Shown in pieces: positions 24,103 through 33,081 of a stretch of DNA of 64,000 nt. The position numbers and the translations under genes are program-made. The notes below the pieces were generated by a model. It was not told the DNA's origin. It did no database searches and saw only the letters and a list, made by a program, of their open reading frames with translations. Position 1 is the stretch's first letter. The number at the start of each line of letters is the position of its first letter. Source of the DNA: CADCTB01 sp963768975 (GTDB lineage: Bacteria; Actinomycetota; Acidimicrobiia; Acidimicrobiales; AC-14); NCBI GenBank assembly GCA_963768975.1, contig CAVYKB010000013.1, forward strand, positions 434,001 through 498,000, read 5' to 3'.

Positions 24103-27100
24103 TCAAACGGGCGCCGGCCGGCGGGCGCCGGCGCCGGGGAAGGCGGCGGGCTCGACCGCGATCTCCGCCATCCGCCCGCAGTAGCTGCGGTACATACGCC
24201 GGGCCTCCCCGTGGCGGCCGGCGGCGGTCAGGGCCGACACCAGCTGGAGGTGGGCCCGCTCGTCGTAGGCGTCGCTGGCCAGGACCCGCAGTAGGTAGCG
24301 GACGGCGCTGTCGTGGTCGCCGGCGGCGAGAGCCAAGTCGGCGAGCGCCATGGCGACCGACACGTAGGTGGAGCGGGCCTCTTCGCGCAGGACGACGAAC
24401 GCGTCCTCGTAGGGGTCCTCCTCCAGGAACTCGCCGGTATAGCGGGCCTCGGCCGCAGCGAGCAGGCGTCTGGCGCCGGCCAGGTCGTCCGCCCCGAGGG
24501 CCCGCAGCCCGGCGCCGGCGTCGGCGAGGAAGCCCTCCACGTCGACCGTGACGTTGTCGAGGCGGATCCACGCTGCGGCCCGGTCGTTGGCGACGAAGTG
24601 CTCGGCGTCGAAGCGCTTGTCGGGGTCGACCACGGCCCGCAGTGTCGACAGGGTGACCGACAACCGGGAGCCGGCCCGGCTGGGATCCTCCTCGGGCCAG
24701 AGGCGGTCGAGGAGGACGTCGCGGGCGACGGGGTGGCCGCGGCGGGCGATCAGCATCTTCAGCAGGTCGCGTGCCTTGCGGGACTGCCATTCGGTGGTGA
24801 CGATTGTCGTGCCCGCCCGCTCCACGCTGAATCCCCCGAGGACCCGCACCGAAAGCGCCGGCCGCGCCGCGCTGGCCAGGTCGGCCTGGAGGGTGGCCGC
24901 CTCGGCGACGAGGCCGTGGGCGCCCAGCAGCCGCAGCGCCTGCTCGGCCTTGGCGGCCAGGGCGCCGGCGTCGGGGCCACCGAGGCGGGCCCGGGCCAGG
25001 AGCACACGCGCCCGCCCCAGGGGGCTGCCCGTGGCCATCCAGATCGTCGCCGCCTCGTCGAGCAGGCGGCCGGCGACGGCGGGGTCCTCGGTGACCTTAG
25101 CCCGCAGCTCCAAGGCCTCGGCCAAGGCGGGCCGGTCGCGGTGGTCGCTAGCCGCGGCGGCGGCTTCCTCGGCACGGGAGGCGGCGAGGGAGAGGTCGTT
25201 GGTGCGCACTGCGGCTTCGGTGGCTGCGATCAGTGCCTTGGGCCGGGCGAGGGAGGCGAGGGAGCTGGCCCGGGCCGCGAGCCGGGCCGCTTCGTCGGGA
25301 TCGGACTCGGCCAGGACGAGCGCCAGCCCGGCCAAGGCGGGGACCAGGCCCTGATGGTCGCCGGAGGACTCGCCGATGGCCAGCGCCTCCTCGAAGTGGG
25401 CCCGGGCCAGGGACACGTGGCCCTGGAGGCGGTGGACGGTCCCCAGATGGGTGAGGGCGTAGGCTGCCATTCGGGACCCGATCCGCTCGTAGCCGGCTCG
25501 GGCCGCCTCCAGCTCGCGGACGGCCTCGTCGAGGCGGCCCAGGCCCAGCAACGCCTCGCCCCTGTTGGCCGACGCCAGCGCCCCGACCAGGGCGATGCCG
25601 GCCAGGTCGGCCAGGCGTACCGCCTCGTCGAGCTCGCCCAACGCCTCCCGGTAGTAGCCCTCGGAGAGGTAGCGCGATCCCCGGTTCGTGCGGATTCGGA
25701 CGATCTGGACGTGGTCGTGCGCCGCCTCGGCATGAGCCAGGGCCCGCCCGTAGAGGTGCATGGCCCGGCGGTCGCCGTCAATGGCGGCCAGCATCGCCCG
25801 GGCGGTGAAAGCCATGGCCAGGGCCCGGTCGTCGCCGCACTCCTCGGCGGTGGTGGTCGTCGCCTCGGTGAGCTGGCGGGAGCGCTCGACGTCGCCCACC
25901 AGCCACGCCGCCGATGCCGCCCAACCCAGGACGAGGGCCCGCAGCGGCGGGTCGCCGGCGCCGGCGAGCGACCGCTCGTACAGCGCCAGCGCCTCCTCGA
26001 GCTCACCGCGGAGGTGGTGGACGAGGCCGGCGACCAGGCCGGCGGACATGGGGACGGGGCCGGCGTCGGGCAATGAGGGGCGCACGAGGGCCAGCGCCTC
26101 GTCGTAGTCGCCCCGGATCAGCCGGGCGCCGGCCTCGGCGCAGGCCGCGTTGCCGTGGCCTGCCCCCGCGTGGCCGAGCAGGGACGTGAGGGCGGGGCCG
26201 GCCTCACCCTGGCCCTCCATCCACGCCGCGGCGCGGCGGACGACGATGCCGTCGCCGTCGGAGGAGCCGGCGAGCTGAGACCGGATCACCGGGCATAGCA
26301 CCGGCGGCACGACGAACCACCCGTGGCGCTCGTCGTCGGGAACGATCCACGGCCCGTCCCGCTCAAGCCTTGCCACCTGCTCCTCGGCGCCGGCGCCGAC
26401 GAGTTCGGCGGCCAGCGGCGCGCTGAACCGCTCGACGGCGGCGACGGCCCGGAGGAGCGCGGCGGCCCCGGGCGGGACATGGGGAAGGACCTCCTCCTCG
26501 AGGTAGGCCTCGAGCGGGCTGCCCGGGCCAGCGGCCTGGGGGATCAAGGGCGCCCATCGGGCCGGCGGTGCCTGGCGGAGCGATTCGGCGACCATGCGCA
26601 CCGCGGTGGGCCATCCTGCGGTCTGCTCTTGGATGCCGGCGACGATCGCCGCCCCGCCCGGACCCAGGACGGTTGCGACCATCGCCGCGGTCTCCTCCGG
26701 GGTGAACCGGAGGGCGCTGCCCGGCAGGTCGACGGCGAGGCCCTGGGCCCGGACCCTGGTCACCCCGAACGGCGGGTCGAGCCGGGAGCTCAGGACCACG
26801 TGCAGCTGCGGCGGGGCGCCCCGCACCAGCTCGTCCAGGAGGCGGCCGGACAGGTCGGCGCCGGCGAGCTCGTGGACATCGTCGAGGATGAGGATGACGT
26901 CGCCCCGGAGCTCGTCGCTGAGCATCCGCAGCAACTGGTCGGCGACCACCGACTCCTGGCCCTCCGACGCGATGGCCAGGTCCTGGCCGGCGGCGGGGAC
27001 CATGACGGCAGCGGGGTCAAGCGACGGGACGAGGGCGTGAAGGGCGTCGAGCAGGCCGCGTGCGAACGCCGATGCGTTGCGGTCGCCGGCGTCGACGGTG

Positions 27101-27300
27101 TACCAGGCACAGCCGGTGCGGCGGGCGAAGGCGGCGAGGAGAGTGGTCTTGCCCAGCCCGGGGCCGGCGGTCACGAGGGTGAGCCGGCGCCGGCCGACCT
27201 CCTCCAGGCGCTCGTCGAGGCGGGGCCGGTCCACGACGGTGGGACCCGGTTCCGGTACCTGCACCTTCCGGCGCGCCACGCTCCCTTGCCCCTGGCTCAC
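24103..27300 (-). CDS. MalT-like STAND ATPase with C-terminal BTAD domain
   Basis: 1065 residues. The N-terminal ATPase has TAGPGLGKTTLLAAF (Walker A, about residue 45), VILILDDVHELAG (Walker B) and VVLSSRLDPP. A long TPR-like helical region follows (about 400-800, e.g. ALALYERSLAGAGDPP, GRALAHAEAAHDHVQ). The C-terminus has a winged-helix (VRVLGGFSVERAGTTIV, DLLKMLIARRGHPVARDVLL) and BTAD domain up to EARRMYRSYCGRM. The DNA-binding unit is at the C-terminus, unlike AfsR-type proteins where it is first. It is likely a signal-activated transcription factor with unknown ligand. The target may be the divergent gene at 27358, 57 bp away. Confidence 0.88.
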   Translation of the reverse strand: MSQGQGSVARRKVQVPEPGPTVVDRPRLDERLEEVGRRRLTLVTAGPGLGKTTLLAAFARRTGCAWYTVDAGDRNASAFARGLLDALHALVPSLDPAAVMVPAAGQDLAIASEGQESVVADQLLRMLSDELRGDVILILDDVHELAGADLSGRLLDELVRGAPPQLHVVLSSRLDPPFGVTRVRAQGLAVDLPGSALRFTPEETAAMVATVLGPGGAAIVAGIQEQTAGWPTAVRMVAESLRQAPPARWAPLIPQAAGPGSPLEAYLEEEVLPHVPPGAAALLRAVAAVERFSAPLAAELVGAGAEEQVARLERDGPWIVPDDERHGWFVVPPVLCPVIRSQLAGSSDGDGIVVRRAAAWMEGQGEAGPALTSLLGHAGAGHGNAACAEAGARLIRGDYDEALALVRPSLPDAGPVPMSAGLVAGLVHHLRGELEEALALYERSLAGAGDPPLRALVLGWAASAAWLVGDVERSRQLTEATTTTAEECGDDRALAMAFTARAMLAAIDGDRRAMHLYGRALAHAEAAHDHVQIVRIRTNRGSRYLSEGYYREALGELDEAVRLADLAGIALVGALASANRGEALLGLGRLDEAVRELEAARAGYERIGSRMAAYALTHLGTVHRLQGHVSLARAHFEEALAIGESSGDHQGLVPALAGLALVLAESDPDEAARLAARASSLASLARPKALIAATEAAVRTNDLSLAASRAEEAAAAASDHRDRPALAEALELRAKVTEDPAVAGRLLDEAATIWMATGSPLGRARVLLARARLGGPDAGALAAKAEQALRLLGAHGLVAEAATLQADLASAARPALSVRVLGGFSVERAGTTIVTTEWQSRKARDLLKMLIARRGHPVARDVLLDRLWPEEDPSRAGSRLSVTLSTLRAVVDPDKRFDAEHFVANDRAAAWIRLDNVTVDVEGFLADAGAGLRALGADDLAGARRLLAAAEARYTGEFLEEDPYEDAFVVLREEARSTYVSVAMALADLALAAGDHDSAVRYLLRVLASDAYDERAHLQLVSALTAAGRHGEARRMYRSYCGRMAEIAVEPAAFPGAGARRPAPV

Positions 27301-27357
27301 TCCGCGTCCCCCGCGGAGAACGTTACCGCCCCGCCGGCTGCGTCAGGATGCGTCCAA

Positions 27358-27732
27358 ATGCCTGCCGACCCCCCGATCGAGCCGGCCGACGTCGCCGGCC
27401 TCCCGGCGTCGATCGCCGCCGACCTCCTCGAGGCGGCGGCGTGCTGTTCCTCGGGCCTCTACCGCGCCGCCGGCCTGCTGGCCCGGCGGGCGGTCGAGCA
27501 GGTGGTCGTCCTGCGTCGGGTGCCGCTGGAGATGCGGACCCTCCAACAGAAGGTCGGCTGGCTGCTGACCGCCGGCCACCTTCCCCGAGCCCTGGCCGCC
27601 GAGGCCCGGACCGTGCGCGACGTCGGCACCGCCGCCGCCCACGGCGGTGACCCGGTGAGCCGGGAGGAGGCCTACAGGGTGGTTACCGCGACGATGGCTA
27701 TCGCCCGCGCCGTGCTCCTCCCGAGCGGCTAG
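27358..27732 (+). CDS. Small helical protein (DUF4145-like)
   Basis: 124 residues, nearly all helical: LEAAACCSSGLYRAAGLLARRAVEQVVVLR, then LQQKVGWLL, TVRDVGTAAAHGGDPVSREEA. This is the pattern of DUF4145 domains found in restriction and defence proteins and as stand-alone proteins of unknown role. It is divergent from the MalT-like regulator and overlaps the helicase gene end by 35 nt on the opposite strand. Start ATG 27358. Confidence 0.65.
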   Translation: MPADPPIEPADVAGLPASIAADLLEAAACCSSGLYRAAGLLARRAVEQVVVLRRVPLEMRTLQQKVGWLLTAGHLPRALAAEARTVRDVGTAAAHGGDPVSREEAYRVVTATMAIARAVLLPSG

Positions 27733-29113
27733 CTCCCGAACGGCCGGCCGCGGGCCGGCTGGACGGCCGGCCGGAGCTCCGCGGGCGGTTGCGGGCCGGC
27801 GCCGGCGCCACGACCACCGGCTCGGGCCGGAACACGGGCTCGGCGAACGGCCCGGTGAGGGCGGCGGTCTCGGCTGCGCCGGGCCGGATGCGGGCCGACG
27901 CCGGCCGGATGCCGGCCAGGCGGATCATGGCGGCGACGTCGCCGGCCTGGTCGGGAAGGATCACCGTGACCACGGTGCCCTTGGCGCCGGCCCGGGCCGT
28001 GCGGCCGGAGCGGTGCAGGTACGCCTTGTGCTCGGTGGGCGGGTCGACGTGGACCACGAGGGCGACATCGTCCACGTGGATGCCCCGGGCCGCGATGTCA
28101 GTGGCGACGAGCACCCGGGCCGACCCGTCGGCGAAGGCGGCCAGGTTGCGGTCGCGCTGGGGCTGGGAGAGGTTGCCGTGGAGGTCGACGGCCGGGATGC
28201 CCCGGGACGAGAGGTCCTTGGCCAGCTTTTTGGCCGCGTGCTTTGTGCGGGTGAAAAGCAGGCTGCGCCCCTTCCCCGACGCCAGCTCCCGCACGACGGC
28301 GGCCTTGTCGTCGTGCGTGACCGAAAATGCGTGGTGCTCCAGGTCGGGCGGCGTGGCGTCGGCGCTGTCGACCGAGTGGGTGACCGGGTTGGTGAGGTAG
28401 CGGCGGACGAGGGTGTCGACGGCCTTGTCGAGCGTGGCCGAGAAGAGCATGCGCTGGCCGCCGGCCGGCGTCTGGTCGAGGATGCGCTTGACCGCGGGCA
28501 GGAAGCCGAGGTCGGCCAGGTGGTCGGCCTCGTCGAGCACGCTTACCTCGACCGCACCCAGATTGCAGTGACCCTGCTGGGCCAGGTCCTCCAGGCGCCC
28601 GGGGCAGGCGATCAGCACGTCGACGCCGGCCCGGAGGGCGGCGACCTGGGGGTGCTGGCTCACGCCCCCGTGGAGGATGGCGACCCGCAGGCCCATGGCT
28701 GAAGCGATGGGCCGAGTGGTTGCGGCCACCTGGGCGGCCAGCTCCCGGGTGGGGACGAGGACGAGGGCCCGGGGGAAGTTGGGCCGGCGGGTGCCCGTCG
28801 ACGTCGCCAGGGTGACGACGGTGGGCACCGCGAATGCGACGGTCTTGCCGCTGCCGGTGCGGGCCCGGCCCAGGACGTCACGGCCGGCCAGCGAGCTGGG
28901 CAGGGTGGCGGCCTGGATGGGGAACGGCGTGGGACAGCCGGCCCTCACGAGGGCGGCGATGATCGGCGCCGGCACCCCGAGCGCCTCGAAGGTGGTGTCG
29001 GGCGGCGGGGCGTCGACGACCTCGAAGTCGAGCGCCGGCGTGGTGGGCTCGGGGGTGGGGCGGGGGGGACGGCCACGGCGGCGAGTGGCGCGAGCGGACG
29101 GGTTGGCGGGCAT
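27698..29113 (-). CDS. DEAD-box RNA helicase
   Basis: 471 residues. All superfamily-2 motifs are visible: Q-motif region (FEALGVPAPI, PTPFPIQAATLP), motif I ARTGSGKT, Ia PTRELAAQV, II VLDEADHL, III FSATL, IV SLLFTRTKHAAKKLA, V ATDIAARGIHV and VI HRSGRTARAG. The C-terminal 70 residues are a basic Arg/Ser/Gly/Pro-rich RNA-binding tail (SSGRPSSRPAAGRSG). ATG 29113 gives a normal N-terminus with AAAGG upstream; the frame stays open to 29233, but that sequence is not protein-like. It probably unwinds RNA in ribosome assembly or mRNA decay. Confidence 0.93.
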   Translation of the reverse strand: MPANPSARATRRRGRPPRPTPEPTTPALDFEVVDAPPPDTTFEALGVPAPIIAALVRAGCPTPFPIQAATLPSSLAGRDVLGRARTGSGKTVAFAVPTVVTLATSTGTRRPNFPRALVLVPTRELAAQVAATTRPIASAMGLRVAILHGGVSQHPQVAALRAGVDVLIACPGRLEDLAQQGHCNLGAVEVSVLDEADHLADLGFLPAVKRILDQTPAGGQRMLFSATLDKAVDTLVRRYLTNPVTHSVDSADATPPDLEHHAFSVTHDDKAAVVRELASGKGRSLLFTRTKHAAKKLAKDLSSRGIPAVDLHGNLSQPQRDRNLAAFADGSARVLVATDIAARGIHVDDVALVVHVDPPTEHKAYLHRSGRTARAGAKGTVVTVILPDQAGDVAAMIRLAGIRPASARIRPGAAETAALTGPFAEPVFRPEPVVVAPAPARNRPRSSGRPSSRPAAGRSGASRSGGARRGR

Positions 29114-29316
29114 GACGGTTGACCTTTCGATTCGAAGCGTTGGCCGTTGATGCTGCGGCCACACGCTCCGAAGAACGGAAACCCTGCGCTTGCGATGCGC
29201 ACTGCACTCGACCCCGGAGGCGCCAGACGGCACCTCCGATGCATTCGACTGTACTCCGAATGTGCGTACCTACGGCAGGTAGCCGAGGATTGTGGGGTGC
29301 AGGACTGGAGCACGGG

Positions 29317-30729
29317 GTGATCGCGGGGCTGCTGGACCGCCTGGCGGAGCTGGCCTCGCCGTGGGGCTACGTGATCGTCGGCGTCCTCGCCCTGCTCGAG
29401 GCCGCAGCCATGGTGGGCCTGGTCGTCCCAGGCGAAGCGGCCCTCCTCGTCGGCGGGTTCCTGGCCTCCCAGGACAAGGCCGAACTGCCGGTGATGATGG
29501 TCGTCGGCGCGCTTGGGGCCATCGTCGGCGACTCCATCGGCTACGAGATCGGCAGGCACCTGGGCCCCTCGCTGAAGCGGAGCCGGCTCGGCCGGTGGGT
29601 CGGGGAGGAGCGGTGGGAGCGGGCCGAGGACTATGTGATCCGCCACGGTGGGCGGGCGGTGTTCTTCGGCCGGTTCATCGGCGTGCTGCGGGCCCTCGTC
29701 CCCACCATCGCCGGCCTGTCGGGCATGCCCTACCGCCAGTTCCTGCCTTGGAACGCCGTCGGCGGCCTCGTGTGGGCGCCCGGGTTCGTGCTCCTGGGCT
29801 ACGCCGCCGGCGGCTCGTACCACCAGGTCGCCACCTGGGCGGGGCGGGCGAGTGTCGTCCTGCTGATCCTGGTCGTCATGGTCTTCGCCATCGCAGTGGC
29901 GGCCCGGGCCGTCGCCCGCCGGGAGAGCGCGGTCCGTACCTGGGCCCGGGCCCAGAAGGAGCGCCCGGGTGTGTCCCGCATCCTCGGCCGCTTCGAGCGC
30001 CAGCTCGGGTTCCTGGGCCGGCGGCTGCGGCCGCGGGCCGCGTTCGGCCTGTCGGTCACGCTGGGCCTGGCCGGCGTCGCGGTGGTGGGCTGGGCCTTCG
30101 GTGTGGTCGTGCAGGACGTGATCTCCCGGAAGGACCTGGCCGGCCTCGACGGCACCGTCTACCGGTTCTTACTAGAACATCGCGACCCCGGACTGACCGC
30201 GGCGTCGAGGCTGATATCCCTCGTGGGCGGGACCGCGCTGCTCACCACGATCACCGTGGCCGTGTCCGTCCTGGTCTGGTGGCGGACCCGCCGGCCCCGG
30301 GATCTCATGGTGCCGGCGCTGGCCGCAGCCGGCTCCTGGGTGCTGGTGGAGGCCATCAAGATCTCGGTGTCCCGGCCGCCGCCGCCGGTCGCCGACATGC
30401 TGGCCGAGACGCCGGGCTTCGCCTTCCCGTCCGGCCAGGCGACCCGCTCGGCGGCATGCCTGCTCACGGTGGCGTTCGTGGCCTCGGGCGCCCTGCGGTC
30501 GTGGCGGTCCAAGGTCGCGGTCGCCACTGCGGCGGTGAGCCTGTCGGTGCTGATCGGCCTGGCCCGGCTGACGCTGTCCGTCCACTGGCTGACCGACGTG
30601 CTGGGCGGGTGGGCGCTCGGGGTGCTGTGGTTCACCGTGGTGGTGGTCATCACCGAGGTGGCGGCGTCGCTCCAGCGCCGGGACGAGGTGGGGGAGCCAC
30701 CGCCCGAGCCGGTGGCCCAGCGCGCCTAG
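29317..30729 (+). CDS. DedA-PAP2 fusion membrane protein
   Basis: 470 residues. Residues 1-210 are a DedA/SNARE-associated domain (VVPGEAALLVGGFLAS, GDSIGYEIGRHLG, FFGRFIGVLRALVPTIAG). Residues 250-460 form a six-helix PAP2 phosphatase (KISVSRPPPP, FPSGQATRSAA, ARLTLSVHWLTDVLGG). In the PAP2 part the His of the usual PSGH motif is Gln, while the Arg/His/Asp of the third motif are kept. Predicted to transport or dephosphorylate lipid-linked phosphates such as undecaprenyl-PP. Start GTG 29317 with GGAG 6 nt before. It is divergent from the helicase. Confidence 0.85.
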   Translation: MIAGLLDRLAELASPWGYVIVGVLALLEAAAMVGLVVPGEAALLVGGFLASQDKAELPVMMVVGALGAIVGDSIGYEIGRHLGPSLKRSRLGRWVGEERWERAEDYVIRHGGRAVFFGRFIGVLRALVPTIAGLSGMPYRQFLPWNAVGGLVWAPGFVLLGYAAGGSYHQVATWAGRASVVLLILVVMVFAIAVAARAVARRESAVRTWARAQKERPGVSRILGRFERQLGFLGRRLRPRAAFGLSVTLGLAGVAVVGWAFGVVVQDVISRKDLAGLDGTVYRFLLEHRDPGLTAASRLISLVGGTALLTTITVAVSVLVWWRTRRPRDLMVPALAAAGSWVLVEAIKISVSRPPPPVADMLAETPGFAFPSGQATRSAACLLTVAFVASGALRSWRSKVAVATAAVSLSVLIGLARLTLSVHWLTDVLGGWALGVLWFTVVVVITEVAASLQRRDEVGEPPPEPVAQRA

Positions 30730-30738
30730 CCGCTGCGC

Positions 30739-31947
30739 TCAGCCCACGCGGTAGATCGTGTCGGTGTCGGAGACGTAGAGGGCGTTGTCGGGGCCCTGCT
30801 TCACGTCGAGCAGGCAGCGGTCGTCGCCCTGGGCGACGGTGGCGTGCGGGGAGCCGTCGGAGAGCACAAGCATCCCCTCGCTGAGGGTGCAGAAGACCAG
30901 CTTGCCGGCGTAGGGCGCCGGCCCGTTCCCATTCACGAACGTGGCCCCCGTCGGCACCACCGGCCGAGCTTCGCTGCTCCACTCCGGCTCGGCGCCGGCG
31001 CAGGTGGCGCCCCGGATCGGGCGGCTGTAGCCGTAGCAGGACGGCCACTGGCCGGCGTAACCCCGGGTGACGTGGGTGTGGACGATGTCGTGGCCGGTGG
31101 ACGGGCTGCCGGCGTCGCCACTGGGCCCGTTGTCGGTGACGGCGACCTGGCCGGAGGGGGCGATGGCCAGGCCGAAGGGGTTGCGCAAGCCGGTGGCCCA
31201 CACCGGGTTGCCAGCGCCGAAGGGGCTGTCGGCCGGGACGCTGCCGTCGGGGTTGTAGCGCAGAAGCTTGCCGCGGACGTCGTTGGGGTCGGCCGCGGCC
31301 GCGGGCACCGACTGTTCGCCGAGGGTCACGTAGAGCTTGCCGTCGGGCCCGAAGGCGATGCGCCCGCCCTTGTGGCAGCAGCCCGTCCCCGCCGGCAGCT
31401 CGATGATGGGCTCCGGGTTCCGTCCGACGCCGGCGCAGTCGGTCCAGCGCACGACCTCCTGGGTGGAGCCATTGCGGTTGGAGTGGAACGAATAGACGGC
31501 CCGGTCGGTGGCGAAGCTGGGGCCGATGGCCAGCCCGAGCAGGCCCCGCTCGCCCGACGTGGTCGTCGCCACCGTGCCGAAGACCTTGGTGGCGCCGTCT
31601 TGGACGACCTTGATCGTGCCGGCGCGCTCGGCGAAGAACAACCGGCCGTCGGGGGCGAAGGCCAGGGCGGTGGCGAAGGTCGCCGCCACCGACCCACGGG
31701 GCGGCGTCTGGGGGCCGACCCCGCAGCCGCCCCCGGCGGCCGCGGTCGTCGTGGTGGTGGCCCGGGCGGTGGTCGGCGCCGCGGTCGTCGCCGGCGCGGC
31801 GGTGGTCATCGGGGCCGGCGCCGCAGTGGTCGCCACAATCGTGGTCGACGTCGACTGGGCGCGTGTGGCCGGCGAGTCGTCGCCACCGCACGCCGGCAAC
31901 GCGATCGCCACCGCCAGCAGCCAGGCCCGGCGCCGGTCCACCGTCAC
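30739..31947 (-). CDS. PQQ-dependent sugar dehydrogenase-like lipoprotein
   Basis: 402 residues. Lipoprotein signal peptide (AWLLAVAIALPAC), then a Thr/Ala/Pro-rich linker of about 45 residues, then a six-bladed glucose/sorbosone-dehydrogenase propeller (ALAFAPDGRLFFAERAGTIKV, GLLGLAIGPSFATD, GGRIAFGPDGKLYVTLGE, VWATGLRNPFGLAIAP, DNALYVSDTDTIYRVG). Six Cys suggest disulfides. It should oxidise a sugar or alcohol outside the membrane with PQQ, feeding electrons to the respiratory chain. Start GTG 31947 overlaps the stop of the upstream gene, so the pair is co-translated. Confidence 0.85.
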   Translation of the reverse strand: MTVDRRRAWLLAVAIALPACGGDDSPATRAQSTSTTIVATTAAPAPMTTAAPATTAAPTTARATTTTTAAAGGGCGVGPQTPPRGSVAATFATALAFAPDGRLFFAERAGTIKVVQDGATKVFGTVATTTSGERGLLGLAIGPSFATDRAVYSFHSNRNGSTQEVVRWTDCAGVGRNPEPIIELPAGTGCCHKGGRIAFGPDGKLYVTLGEQSVPAAAADPNDVRGKLLRYNPDGSVPADSPFGAGNPVWATGLRNPFGLAIAPSGQVAVTDNGPSGDAGSPSTGHDIVHTHVTRGYAGQWPSCYGYSRPIRGATCAGAEPEWSSEARPVVPTGATFVNGNGPAPYAGKLVFCTLSEGMLVLSDGSPHATVAQGDDRCLLDVKQGPDNALYVSDTDTIYRVG

Positions 31948-32426
31948 CCGAGGGCGGCGGCCGCCGCTTCCAGGCGGAAGCGCTCCACGCCGGCCCGCTG
32001 CGACACGGCCCGGGCGGCCAGGGCGGCCAGGTCGAAGTCGGAGAGCTGCAGCCGGCTGCCTGTGACCTCGGAGAGCGCCCGCCACAGCGACAGCTTCCCC
32101 TCGATGCCGAGGGACAGCGCCTCGAGCTCCATGAGCAGGGTGACCTTCTCGCTCCCCGTGATGTGCTCGTTGAGCCGCAGCCGGCTGAGGGCCTCCAGGA
32201 CCTTTCCCGCCGCTTGCTTCGGCGTGCTTCGAGTCACCCCGAGGCGCTCCATGACGGCTCTCAGCGTGTCCCTGTCCGCTTCGATCTCCCCGAGCAAGCC
32301 TTCCATGTGAGCGGCCAGGGCGGTGCCCTCGTTGTTGTCGCGGATTCTCTCCACCAGCTCCACGGCGGCGGCCGATCCGGCCAGGTGGTCGTTCAGGTAG
32401 ACGTCGAGCGGTTCGGTGCCGGCCAT
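31944..32426 (-). CDS. Helical hypothetical protein (ferritin-like?)
   Basis: 160 residues, predicted all-helical: EPLDVYLNDHLAGSAAAVEL, NNEGTALAAHMEGLLGEIEA, DRDTLRAVMERLGV, LLMELEALSLGIEGKLSLWRAL. A four-helix bundle like those of ferritin-like or DUF892 proteins is likely, but the usual Fe ligands (paired ExxH) are not clear. It is upstream of, and coupled to, the PQQ-type dehydrogenase gene. That suggests a shared role, but none can be named. Confidence 0.7.
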   Translation of the reverse strand: MAGTEPLDVYLNDHLAGSAAAVELVERIRDNNEGTALAAHMEGLLGEIEADRDTLRAVMERLGVTRSTPKQAAGKVLEALSRLRLNEHITGSEKVTLLMELEALSLGIEGKLSLWRALSEVTGSRLQLSDFDLAALAARAVSQRAGVERFRLEAAAAALG

Positions 32427-32465
32427 GGGAGCGAGATTAGGTCCGGCCGCGGCAGACTTCGCCGC

Positions 32466-33041
32466 ATGGACAGGCAGAAGTGGAACGAGCGGTACGCGGC
32501 CCAGCCCGTGCTGTGGAAGGTCGACCCCAGCCCCTTCCTGAGCGGCGAGCTAGGCGATTACCCGCCCGGCCGGGCCCTGGACCTCGGCGCCGGCGAGGGC
32601 CGGACGACAGTGTGGCTGGCGGAACGGGGCTGGCAGGTGACGGCCGTCGACTTCTCCGACGTGGGCCTGGAGCGGGGCCGCCAGCGGGTCGAGGCTCTCG
32701 GGGTGCCCGTTGCCGTCGAGTGGGTCTGCGCCGATCTCATGGAGTACGACCCCACCGGCGGAGCCTACGACCTCGTGCTCCTGATGTTCGTCCACCTGCC
32801 GCCTCCGGACCGCCGGCGCCTGCTCCGCCAGGCTGCGGCCACGCTGAACCCGGGCGGCATGGTGCTGGTCGCCGGCTACCACCCGGTGGACGTGCCGACC
32901 GGCGAGGCGGCCAGCGGCCCGCCCAATCGGTTCACGCCCGACGACATCGTGGCTGACCTCGAAGGGCTGCGAATCGAGCGGGCCGAGCGCCTCGACCTTC
33001 CCGACGCTGTCGACACCGTCGTTCGCGCAGTTCGCGACTGA
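32466..33041 (+). CDS. Class I SAM-dependent methyltransferase
   Basis: 191 residues. The N-terminus DRQKWNERYAA and motif I ALDLGAGEGRTTVWLAERGW are those of the TehB/thiopurine-methyltransferase-like group. Motif II VTAVDFSDVGLERG, motif IV VCADLMEYDPTGGAYDLVLL and post-motif PPPDRRRLLRQAAATLNPGG are clear. The substrate may be a small toxic compound such as tellurite or a thiol, as in related proteins; that is an inference. It stands alone, divergent from the helical protein gene and 40 bp before the DUF1206 gene. Confidence 0.88.
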   Translation: MDRQKWNERYAAQPVLWKVDPSPFLSGELGDYPPGRALDLGAGEGRTTVWLAERGWQVTAVDFSDVGLERGRQRVEALGVPVAVEWVCADLMEYDPTGGAYDLVLLMFVHLPPPDRRRLLRQAAATLNPGGMVLVAGYHPVDVPTGEAASGPPNRFTPDDIVADLEGLRIERAERLDLPDAVDTVVRAVRD

Positions 33042-33081
33042 CTGCGGTTTGCCGGAGTTCGGCACAGGACACAGGTTGGGC

